Program-made: the position numbers and the translations under genes
Shown here: piece after piece, positions 1 through 6,732 of the stretch
Layout of the letters: each line of letters begins with the position of its first letter
Numbering within the stretch: the first letter of the stretch is position 1
The notes under the pieces: model-generated
Database searches by the model: none
What the model was told of the DNA's origin: nothing
The model's input: only the letters and a program-made list of their open reading frames with translations
Source: Methylococcus sp. Mc7
Lineage (GTDB): Bacteria; Pseudomonadota; Gammaproteobacteria; Methylococcales; Methylococcaceae
Reading direction: 5' to 3'
Assembly: GCF_019285515.1 (NCBI RefSeq)
Contig: NZ_CP079095.1
Location: forward strand, 1 to 64,000
Length of the DNA: 64,000 nt

Positions 1-724
1 CAATTTCCGAGCCATCTTCAAGCACCGCAATCAATGCGGAGAAGGGAGCGGATTTGAGGCGGGCAATGGCGCTGCAGCGCACGATGGCGCTGCGATGGAT
101 ACGGATGAACTCTTCGGGGTCCAGGCGTTGTTCGAGGGCTGTCAGCGTTTCGTGGTAGAGGTATTCCGCCCCCGCGACATGGATGCGCACATAGTCGCGT
201 TCAGCCTGGAACCGGATGATGCTGTCTTGCGCGATGCGAATGTGTTCTCCCCGAACCTTGACCCAGAATTCGTGTTTTTGCCTGGGTCGCTCGCGCAGGG
301 CGCGTTTGAGGGCGGCGACGGTTTCCTGCAATTCGGCGATATGGTCGGTCTGGTGGCGTCCCGCCACAGCGGATTTTGCCCGCTCCACCGCCAGGCCGAA
401 GCGTCCGGGTTCGATGGGTTTGGTGAGGTAGTCGACGGCATTGGCTTCGAATGCGCGCAGCGCGTGGTGGTCGAACGCGGTGACGAATACGACAACGGGC
501 GGCTCCGGGCCGGCTTGTTCCAACACGTCGAAACCGCTGCCACCGGGCATCTGGATGTCCAGGAGCAGGATGTCCGGCCGCAATTCCGATGTCTTACGGC
601 AGGCTTCCGCCACATCCGCGGCTTGTTCGATACGGCCAACCCAGTCCAGTTTGCCCAGCAGGCGAGCCAGCCTGCGGCGGGCGAGCGGTTCGTCATCCGC
701 TATGAGAACGGTGAACCCCGTCAT
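1..724 (-). CDS. LytTR-family response regulator (partial, C-terminal end outside window)
   Basis: This is a two-component response regulator of the LytR/AlgR type that should bind DNA when phosphorylated. The N-terminal receiver domain shows the acidic pair at D10/D11, the phospho-acceptor D56 in LLLDIQMPG, T82 in VFVTAF and K102 in LTKPIEP. A linker leads to a LytTR DNA-binding domain from about residue 150, with FWVKVRGEH, DYVRIHV and FIRIHRSAIV. The reading frame is still open at base 1 after about 241 residues, so only a few terminal residues are missing. Its ATG overlaps the stop of the upstream sensor kinase in an ATGA, so the two form a coupled pair. The target genes and the signal cannot be read from the sequence. 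Confidence 0.93.
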   Translation of the reverse strand, partial: MTGFTVLIADDEPLARRRLARLLGKLDWVGRIEQAADVAEACRKTSELRPDILLLDIQMPGGSGFDVLEQAGPEPPVVVFVTAFDHHALRAFEANAVDYLTKPIEPGRFGLAVERAKSAVAGRHQTDHIAELQETVAALKRALRERPRQKHEFWVKVRGEHIRIAQDSIIRFQAERDYVRIHVAGAEYLYHETLTALEQRLDPEEFIRIHRSAIVRCSAIARLKSAPFSALIAVLEDGSEI

Positions 725-1812
725 GCCTGCCTCCAGGGCAGATCCAAGGCGACGCGGTAGCGGCCGGAAGAAGCGCGGCCGGATGAAAAGTGCGCATCGC
801 CTTGAAAACTGGCGCGTAAACGCTCCTCGACGTTACGCAGCCCGACGCCCATGCCCGGAGGGCGGTATTCCGCCGCATCGTCGCGCGGCATGTCGTTTTC
901 CACGGCGATGTGCAACCGGTCGGCCGCGCGGCGAGCGCTGAGCGCGATTTCAACGGGCCCGGCGGCGGCGCCGACGCCGTGCTTGATTGCGTTTTCGATC
1001 AATGGCTGCAGGATGAGGCTGGGCACCCGTGCGTTGCATACTTCGTCCGGCATGTCGATTTTGAAGCTCATGCGGTCGGAAAATCGCTCGCGCTCGATCT
1101 CCAGATATTCTTCCTGTAAGGCGATTTCGTCGGCGAGCGGCACATCGTGCATGGGGTCGAGCGATAGCGTGGTGCGCATGAATGTGGAAAGCGACAGCAC
1201 CATGCGTTCGGCGCGCGTGGTGGCGCCCTCTTCAATCAGTCCGGCGATGGAGTTGAGTGTGTTGAACAGAAAATGCGGATTGATCTGGTAGCGGAGCGCC
1301 TGCATTTGAGCGGCCAGCGCTTCTTTGCGCGCGACGGCCAGCAGTCGTTCACGCTCCAGCACTTCAAAGTTATCCAGCACCGCGACGAATAGACAACTCC
1401 ATCCGAACAGCATGGAGGCACCTTCAATCAGGGTATAACCGGAATACACCGGATCAAGTGTGACGGGTTTTGGATATTGACAGAGGGTGTAGTTGAGAAA
1501 ATCTATCGCGGTGTAGACCGGCGCGGCGACTGCCGCCATCAGGAAACAGAGGAAGGCTTTTTGCAAAAACGACAGCCTGTGACGCAGGCGAAACAATAAT
1601 CTCGCCATCGCATAGGTCATCAGCGCACTGAACCCGAATAACACGACTTTCAGCGAGGCGGATTCAATCGGATCGATATTGATGAAATAACCCAACAGGC
1701 TGTCGGCCGCGAACATGCAGAGCCAATACAGCAGATTGAGGCGAAGCGTAGCCTGCATGACGCTGCAGGATTCGTCGGCGGTGGTGGTGGCAATGTCGGC
1801 GGTCTTGTCCAT
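721..1812 (-). CDS. LytS-like sensor histidine kinase, membrane bound
   Basis: A 363-residue histidine kinase of the His_kinase (LytS/YehU) class. The N-terminal half has several hydrophobic segments (roughly residues 22-48, 52-75, 83-110 and 128-148), which anchor it in the inner membrane. The catalytic half carries the phospho-acceptor motif QINPHFLFNTLNS with H180, then an N-box QPLIENAIKHG and the glycine-rich ATP-binding segment GVGLRNVEERL of the HATPase domain. I chose the ATG at 1812, which has GGGGAG about 11 bases upstream; an in-frame extension to 1875 is possible but adds a non-hydrophobic, cysteine-rich leader. The gene overlaps the LytTR regulator by ATGA, so the pair is a classic two-component system. 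The signal sensed is unknown. Confidence 0.93.
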   Translation of the reverse strand: MDKTADIATTTADESCSVMQATLRLNLLYWLCMFAADSLLGYFINIDPIESASLKVVLFGFSALMTYAMARLLFRLRHRLSFLQKAFLCFLMAAVAAPVYTAIDFLNYTLCQYPKPVTLDPVYSGYTLIEGASMLFGWSCLFVAVLDNFEVLERERLLAVARKEALAAQMQALRYQINPHFLFNTLNSIAGLIEEGATTRAERMVLSLSTFMRTTLSLDPMHDVPLADEIALQEEYLEIERERFSDRMSFKIDMPDEVCNARVPSLILQPLIENAIKHGVGAAAGPVEIALSARRAADRLHIAVENDMPRDDAAEYRPPGMGVGLRNVEERLRASFQGDAHFSSGRASSGRYRVALDLPWRQA

Positions 1813-2007
1813 CGGAACATTATCTCCCCGCCGGAGGCACTGGCAAAGTGCCGTTCGTCCGGAAAAAATCGCCATTCGCAGAATTTTTTGCCGTCCGCAG
1901 CCGCCGTCGGCCGGTTGGCAGAAACGGACAAAGCGACTCCATCACTTGCCATTACAATTCATGGCCCCGGCTTTGCTGAGGGTATAGGCGGCATGTAGTG
2001 CACAGAC

Positions 2008-2025
2008 TGACCCAAGACTGGGTCA
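2008..2025. repeat. Perfect 7-bp inverted repeat upstream of the lipoprotein gene
   Basis: TGACCCA, a 4-base spacer AGAC, then TGGGTCA form a perfect dyad in the region between the kinase gene (minus) and the lipoprotein gene (plus). It lies about 58 bases before the lipoprotein ATG and could be an operator or part of a small hairpin. The rest of this intergenic stretch is AT-richer than its surroundings and shows no other clear signal. Confidence 0.4.
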
Positions 2026-2082
2026 ACTTGATCTTACCGATGGATTTTAGTTTTTGTTTTCGTCATTCGTTCAAGGATACTC

Positions 2083-2445
2083 ATGAAAAAGCTATTGTTG
2101 ATACCCGTGGTATTAGCTTGTGGATGCACCGGCGTGAAACTCAAGCCAGAAGATATCGACAAAAATACTTCGTTCGCTATTGGCCGGGAAATCGGACAAT
2201 TCAGCGTATCGAATGTGGTCAATGAAGGCGGGGCAGCCACATCGAAAACGACCTACGATGCCCGCACCAAGGATGGCGCATTTTACAAGTGTTACATCGT
2301 GGATTCGGGTTGCCTTACCAAGGTCGTGACTTTTGGAATGTCAGGCACTTCCGATGCGGTTTGCGCGCAAATGGAAGGAAATGCGTCGAAAAGCAAGCCC
2401 GCTCCCGCTTGCAACGACCTATTAAGAGCTGCCGGCCAGTGTTGA
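2083..2445 (+). CDS. Small hypothetical lipoprotein
   Basis: A 120-residue protein with a short lysine-containing N-terminus, a hydrophobic core and a lipobox-like VVLACGC, so export and lipid attachment at a cysteine near residue 13-15 is likely. The mature part has several further cysteines (in FYKCYIVDSGC, DAVCAQ, PACND and the C-terminal QC), which suggests disulfides in the periplasm. I recognise no domain. A stretch AAGGATACTC sits in front of the ATG as a ribosome site. The stop TGA lies inside the start region of the following hydrolase gene, so the two are probably translated together. Base composition is clearly lower in GC than in the neighbours, which may mean horizontal acquisition. 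Confidence 0.75.
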   Translation: MKKLLLIPVVLACGCTGVKLKPEDIDKNTSFAIGREIGQFSVSNVVNEGGAATSKTTYDARTKDGAFYKCYIVDSGCLTKVVTFGMSGTSDAVCAQMEGNASKSKPAPACNDLLRAAGQC

Positions 2446-3362
2446 AGATACCGCCATCAAAAGGCGTTACCGTCCTGCTGGCAGCCTTGCTGACCGGTTG
2501 CGCATCGCTGCCCCATTCAACTACAGAGAAAATCAATGATCGCCGCACCGAGTTCGCATTGACTCGGCGCGACACCGTCCCCGTTGTTTTCGAAAACGGA
2601 CTGGGCGGAAGAATGGAGTGGTGGGAAAAGGTAATTGCCGATATCTCAACAGATACCACGACATTCGCATACAACCGTCCTGGTTACGGGGATAGCGATC
2701 CCGTATCGACACCCCGAGACGGGTTGCACATCGTGGATGAGCTGCGCGTGCTGCTCCGAAGCAAAGGTATGAACCCGCCCTACGTTCTGGTGGGCCACTC
2801 GCTCGGCGGTTTGTATATGCAGCTTTTTGCCCGACGCTACCCGGACGAGGTGAGCGCGCTTATTCTCGTCGACTCCACTCATCCAAAACAGTTCGAGGGC
2901 GAAGGCTCTCTGGATAAGCTGCCATTCTTGATTCGGGGTTTACTCGGCATTTTGGTGACGGGTACGGCCAGGGAGGAACTCGACCTGCTGCCTCAAACCG
3001 GCGGGCAAGTGCTTGGCTTCCCGCCCTTGTCGAATAAACCGGTGTTCGTTCTAAGCGCATCCGAGCCGATGAAAGAAAAATCGCCGTTGGCGGACGATGC
3101 CAACGCAAAACGCAAAGACATCGCCCGGCTTTATCCCGGCTCCAAGCAAATATGGGTCGATAGCGGGCATGTCATTCCCTTGGAAAAGCCCGAGGCGGTA
3201 ATCTCAGCCATACGCGAGGCGATGCGGGCGTCCCGTCAGTCCTCGAACGCCGGGATCACCTCAATCTCGGCCCGACCGGCTTCCATCCATTCCCACATCG
3301 CCGGATGGCCGAGCACTGTGCTCACGTACTCGGCCGCTACCGGACCGGCCTCGAGCCGGTAG
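2439..3362 (+). CDS. Lipoprotein alpha/beta hydrolase
   Basis: An alpha/beta-hydrolase fold protein of about 307 residues, probably an esterase or lipase-like enzyme tethered to a membrane. The leader ends in the lipobox LLTGC (C21). The oxyanion region ENGLGG, the nucleophile elbow GHSLGG (S121), the LVDSTHP strand and a C-terminal DSGHVIPLEKP (catalytic His) are all visible. The start is GTG at 2439 (or TTG at 2442), overlapping the stop of the preceding lipoprotein gene. The natural fold should end near AIREAMRASR at about 3235, but the frame runs on to TAG at 3362 through 127 bases antisense to the 3' end of the glutathione S-transferase gene. The last 40 residues are therefore probably not functional protein. 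The substrate is unknown. Confidence 0.85.
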   Translation: MLKIPPSKGVTVLLAALLTGCASLPHSTTEKINDRRTEFALTRRDTVPVVFENGLGGRMEWWEKVIADISTDTTTFAYNRPGYGDSDPVSTPRDGLHIVDELRVLLRSKGMNPPYVLVGHSLGGLYMQLFARRYPDEVSALILVDSTHPKQFEGEGSLDKLPFLIRGLLGILVTGTAREELDLLPQTGGQVLGFPPLSNKPVFVLSASEPMKEKSPLADDANAKRKDIARLYPGSKQIWVDSGHVIPLEKPEAVISAIREAMRASRQSSNAGITSISARPASIHSHIAGWPSTVLTYSAATGPASSR

Positions 3363-3886
3363 GTCGCAAACCGCAGCGCGACGGGCGCGTACATCGCGTC
3401 GGCGATGGTGAAGCGGCCGAACAGCCAGGGGCCCTCGCCGGCAAACCGCTCCCGGCAGTCCCGCCAGATCTGGCCGATGCGGGCAACATCCTGGTACACG
3501 GCCTCCGGCACCGCCTTGACGGCGGGAGGCCGGCGGCAATTCATGCCGCAGTGCGTCCGCAGCGCCAGAAAGCCGGAGTGCATTTCCGCCGAGAGCGAAC
3601 GGGCACGCGCCCTGTCCGAAGGCAGCCGCGGCCAGCCGGCGGTTTCGGGAAACCGCTCCGCCAAGTATTCCAGGATCGCCAGGGAATCCCACACCGCGAG
3701 GTCGCCGTCGATCAGCACCGGCACCTTCCCCGCCGGGGAATGCGCCAGAATCTTCGCCTTCGAGTCCTCCCGGTACAGCGAAATCCGGACCTCCTCGAAG
3801 GCTAGGCCGTGGTGCTTCAGGTACAGCCAGGGACGCAGAGACCAGGACGAATAGTTCTTGTTGCCGATGACCAGGGTCAGACTCAT
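3236..3886 (-). CDS. Glutathione S-transferase family protein
   Basis: A 216-residue glutathione S-transferase-like protein. The N-terminal thioredoxin-fold domain starts MSLTLVIGNKNYSSWSLRPW, with the S-S-W pocket typical of this bacterial subgroup. It continues with GKVPVLIDGDLAVWDSLAILEYL, the glutathione-binding cis-proline and the D-S pair. The alpha-helical C-terminal domain includes GPWLFGRFTIADAMYAPVALR, the N-capping-box region. The ATG overlaps the stop of the upstream ceramidase-like gene as ATGA, so they share an mRNA. Its 3' end overlaps the convergent hydrolase frame. The enzyme probably conjugates or reduces small electrophiles in the cytoplasm; the exact substrate cannot be told. 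Confidence 0.9.
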   Translation of the reverse strand: MSLTLVIGNKNYSSWSLRPWLYLKHHGLAFEEVRISLYREDSKAKILAHSPAGKVPVLIDGDLAVWDSLAILEYLAERFPETAGWPRLPSDRARARSLSAEMHSGFLALRTHCGMNCRRPPAVKAVPEAVYQDVARIGQIWRDCRERFAGEGPWLFGRFTIADAMYAPVALRFATYRLEAGPVAAEYVSTVLGHPAMWEWMEAGRAEIEVIPAFED

Positions 3887-4665
3887 GGGTTTTCGTGACG
3901 GCAGACGGGGGACGGTGGAACCGTGCTTCGCCGCCGGATGGCGGCCAGGAAAATATACACCCCCAAGGCTGCCAGCAGATGCTTGAGGGCATGTCCACTC
4001 AAGGGAGGGAGCATCCGGAAGACGGGCTCGTCCAGGAGTTCCGCGGCCTTGGCGGCGGCATAGGCGCCGAGCACCGCCCACAGATAGGCCGTGCCGCCGA
4101 ACCTCGACCGGAACAGGAGGAGGATCAGCGGAATCAGCAGCATCGGCAGAAACTGGACCAGGCCGTAGAGGCGGAGGTCGCCGTGGCCCTGCGCTTCACT
4201 GAAATCCCAGTAGAACACCGAGACGACGCCGATCGCGAGCAGCGGCCACAACAGGCGCCGCCCCAGTGCAACCGACACGTACTCGGCGAGGACGATGGAA
4301 AACAAGGCCATGAAGGCGGCGGTCATGGGCAGCCGGTCCCAGACCAGGGTAGCGTTGTTCGGATTCAGGTGGTAGTACGCCGACCCCACTCCCACGAGGG
4401 CGACGGCGGCGAAGAAGATCAAATAGGCGATGCGGAACTCCGCCAGGATGGCCGGCCTTCCCCGGTACACTTCCAGCACCCCGGCCAGGCCGATCGCGAG
4501 GAACGGCAGATTGCTGACGACGTTCCAGAAATTGGGAATGCCGAAGCGGGCGATCCCGTCCGCGAACCGGTGATAGGCGGGGTCCTGCGGAATGGCGGGT
4601 ACGAACAAGGCACCGGTCACGGCCAAAGCCGCCAGGACCAGCAGCAGCCTCTCTTTTTGTCGCAA
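3883..4665 (-). CDS. Ceramidase-like integral membrane hydrolase
   Basis: A 260-residue protein with about seven hydrophobic segments and the signature of the alkaline ceramidase / CREST superfamily: GSAYYHLNPNN with a conserved His, DRLPM soon after, and two late histidines in SGHALKHLLAALG. These residues bind the catalytic zinc in the family. Members hydrolyse amide bonds in membrane lipids; bacterial substrates are mostly unassigned. The start is TTG at 4665, justified by GGAGGG six bases upstream. The stop overlaps the ATG of the glutathione S-transferase. A divergent LysR regulator begins 91 bases away and is a candidate controller of this pair. Confidence 0.85.
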   Translation of the reverse strand: MRQKERLLLVLAALAVTGALFVPAIPQDPAYHRFADGIARFGIPNFWNVVSNLPFLAIGLAGVLEVYRGRPAILAEFRIAYLIFFAAVALVGVGSAYYHLNPNNATLVWDRLPMTAAFMALFSIVLAEYVSVALGRRLLWPLLAIGVVSVFYWDFSEAQGHGDLRLYGLVQFLPMLLIPLILLLFRSRFGGTAYLWAVLGAYAAAKAAELLDEPVFRMLPPLSGHALKHLLAALGVYIFLAAIRRRSTVPPSPVCRHENP

Positions 4666-4756
4666 GGTACCCTCCCCTCGTCTTCGCTCCCGGCAACAGA
4701 ACCGGTATGCTCGAATCCTTCAAAGCCCTGCCCTTCGTACCCGACATCATCCCGCC

Positions 4757-5647
4757 GTGCGTTTCGATCTGAAAGACCTGGAACTGTTCGTCGCCGCGAC
4801 CGAAGCCGGCAGCATCGCCAAGGCGGCCGAGCGCTGCCATACCGTGGCCTCCGCCGTCAGCAAACGGCTGTCCGACCTGGAAGCCGCCTACGGCACGGCG
4901 CTCCTGCTACGCAGCAGCAAGGGCATCGCGCCGACGGCCGCCGGTCTCGCCCTGCTCGGTCGCGCCCGCGCCGTGCTGCACCAGGCCGGCCAGCTGGAGC
5001 ACGAGCTGCGCGGCTATTCGAAAGGGCTGCGCGGACGGGTGCGGGTGTTCGCCAACATCTCGGCCATCGTGGAATTCCTGCCCTCGGCGCTCGCGTCGTT
5101 TCTCGCCGTCCATCCCGAAATCGAGGTGGAGCTGGAAGAACGGGTGAGCACCGAGATCGCGGAGGCCGTCGCCGAAAACCGCGCCGATTTGGGAATACTG
5201 AGCGAGCTGCCCGCCGGCAGCACGCTTGCGGCAATACCCTTTCGCGAGGACGAACTGGTGCTGCTGGTCCGGCCGGACCATCCGCTGGCGGCACGGGGCA
5301 GCGTTTCCTTCGGCGATGCGTTGGATTCGGACTTCGTCGGACTGCACACGGACGGCGCCCTGCACTACCTGATGCTCCGCGCCGCCGCCGAGGCCGGACG
5401 GCCGCTCAAGCTCAAGATCCAGGTCACCAGCTTCGATGCCGTCTGCGCCATGGTGGCGGCGGGCTTGGGGCTCGGCGTGGTGCCGCGGGCCGCCGCCGCG
5501 GCCTACATGGCATCGCTTGGGCTGGTGCCGGTCGCGCTGGAAGACGCCTGGAGCAAGCGCCGCCTGCACATCTGCCTGCGCTCCCCGGAAAGCCTGTCCG
5601 CCGCCTCCCGGCTGCTGCTGGACCATCTCGCCGGCCTGCCGTCCTGA
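4757..5647 (+). CDS. LysR-family transcriptional regulator
   Basis: A 296-residue LysR-type regulator. The N-terminal winged helix-turn-helix is plain (LELFVAATEAGSIAKAAERC, then SAVSKRLSDLEAAYG and LLLRSSKGIAPTAAG). It is followed by the periplasmic-binding-protein-like effector domain (RVRVFANISAIVEFLPSAL, DLGILSELP, GLGLGVVP). GTG at 4757 is the only start that gives the standard N-terminus RFDLKDLELF; an upstream extension is not supported. Divergent placement beside the ceramidase-like/glutathione S-transferase operon suggests it controls that operon and itself. The effector is unknown. Confidence 0.93.
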   Translation: MRFDLKDLELFVAATEAGSIAKAAERCHTVASAVSKRLSDLEAAYGTALLLRSSKGIAPTAAGLALLGRARAVLHQAGQLEHELRGYSKGLRGRVRVFANISAIVEFLPSALASFLAVHPEIEVELEERVSTEIAEAVAENRADLGILSELPAGSTLAAIPFREDELVLLVRPDHPLAARGSVSFGDALDSDFVGLHTDGALHYLMLRAAAEAGRPLKLKIQVTSFDAVCAMVAAGLGLGVVPRAAAAAYMASLGLVPVALEDAWSKRRLHICLRSPESLSAASRLLLDHLAGLPS

Positions 5648-5749
5648 CCGGCCATCGCCAACGGCGATGGCGGCTTCGCCAGCGATCAATTTTCCCGCCC
5701 TCCCGCCTGCGGCATCCTGCCTCCGAATGTTCAACCTCAGGAGCAAGCC

Positions 5750-6526
5750 ATGTACCGCTGGAACCCCGAAGACTACGCCCGAAACTCCGCCGGCCAGGAA
5801 GCCTGGGCACGTGACCTGTTGGCCGGATTGAAGCTGCGTCCGGACGACGCGGTGCTCGACATCGGCTGCGGCGACGGGCGCATCACCGCCGCCATCGCCG
5901 ACCAGGTGCCGAAAGGCTGGGTCGTCGGCGTGGATTTGTCGCCCGACATGATCGGCCATGCCCGGGCGCACCATCACCGCCCCAATCTTTCATTCAGGCG
6001 GATTGACGCCCAGACCCTGCCGTTCGATGCCGGATTCACGGTCGTCTTCTCCAATGCCGCCCTGCACTGGATCAAGGACCACCGGCCGGTATTGGCCGGC
6101 ATCGCCCGCGCCCTGAAGCCGGGCGGACGCTGCCTGATGGAGATGGGCGGCCACGGCAGCGGGGCCGGGGTGATCGCCGCTTTCGAGACCCTTGCGGAAG
6201 AGGATGATTGGCGCGGGCATTTCACGGACTTCGAATCCAGCTACGGTTTCCATGATGCGGAGAGCTATCGCCGCTGGCTCGGCGAAGCGGGCCTGCATCC
6301 GGTCAGGGTGGAATCGATCCCCAGGGACATGGTCCACACCGGCCGCGAGGCCTTCGCCGGCTGGCTGCGGACCGCCTGGCATCCGTATACTTCGCGGGTT
6401 CCGTCGGATCGCCGGGACCGCTTCATCGACGCCGCGGCCGAACGCTATCTGGCGGCGTACCCGCCGGATGCTTCGGGACGGGTGCACGTCGCCATGGTTC
6501 GGCTGCAGGTGGAGGCGTACCGATAA
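5750..6526 (+). CDS. Class I SAM-dependent methyltransferase
   Basis: A 258-residue methyltransferase of the Methyltransf_11/25 type, resembling trans-aconitate methyltransferase. The SAM-binding motif I is VLDIGCGDG near residue 36, with motif II VVGVDLSPDMI, the acidic D in FRRIDAQTLPF, and the post-motif SNAALHWIKD. A ribosome site AGGAG lies seven bases before the ATG. It stands alone between the LysR gene and a REP-type palindrome pair that can end its transcript. The substrate is probably a small carboxylic acid or lipid-like molecule, by analogy only. Confidence 0.9.
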   Translation: MYRWNPEDYARNSAGQEAWARDLLAGLKLRPDDAVLDIGCGDGRITAAIADQVPKGWVVGVDLSPDMIGHARAHHHRPNLSFRRIDAQTLPFDAGFTVVFSNAALHWIKDHRPVLAGIARALKPGGRCLMEMGGHGSGAGVIAAFETLAEEDDWRGHFTDFESSYGFHDAESYRRWLGEAGLHPVRVESIPRDMVHTGREAFAGWLRTAWHPYTSRVPSDRRDRFIDAAAERYLAAYPPDASGRVHVAMVRLQVEAYR

Positions 6527-6551
6527 ACCTATATTCCTTTGTTGAGCTCTC

Positions 6552-6670
6552 CCTGGAAACCGTTCGTGGTGAGCTTGTCGAACCATGAACGGTTTCCAGG
6601 AACTCACCCGATGGGCGAAGGAAAAAAATTCCGTTCACCCTTCGACAAGCTCAGGGTGAACGGAATTTTT
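6552..6670. repeat. Pair of REP-type palindromes, terminator-like
   Basis: There are two related palindromic units. Unit 1 has perfect 14-base arms at 6552-6565 and 6587-6600 (CCTGGAAACCGTTC and its complement). Unit 2 has perfect 18-base arms at 6624-6641 and 6653-6670 and an 11-base loop TCGACAAGCTC. Both loops hold the same core in opposite orientation (GAGCTTGTCGA against TCGACAAGCTC), which is the layout of an intergenic repeat pair. Unit 2 ends in a run of five T on the plus strand and is preceded by a run of A, so it can act as a terminator in both directions. Confidence 0.8.
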
Positions 6671-6732
6671 GCGGGTTGAGGAATTTGGGACAAACCCTCC
6701 TCCTGACTATTCACCGGCCACGTTATTCGCCC

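Noticed and set aside
3895-5814. A 639-codon plus frame spanning the ceramidase and LysR genes
   Set aside because: It crosses two well-supported genes in other frames and is rich in Arg, Gly and Gln without domains.
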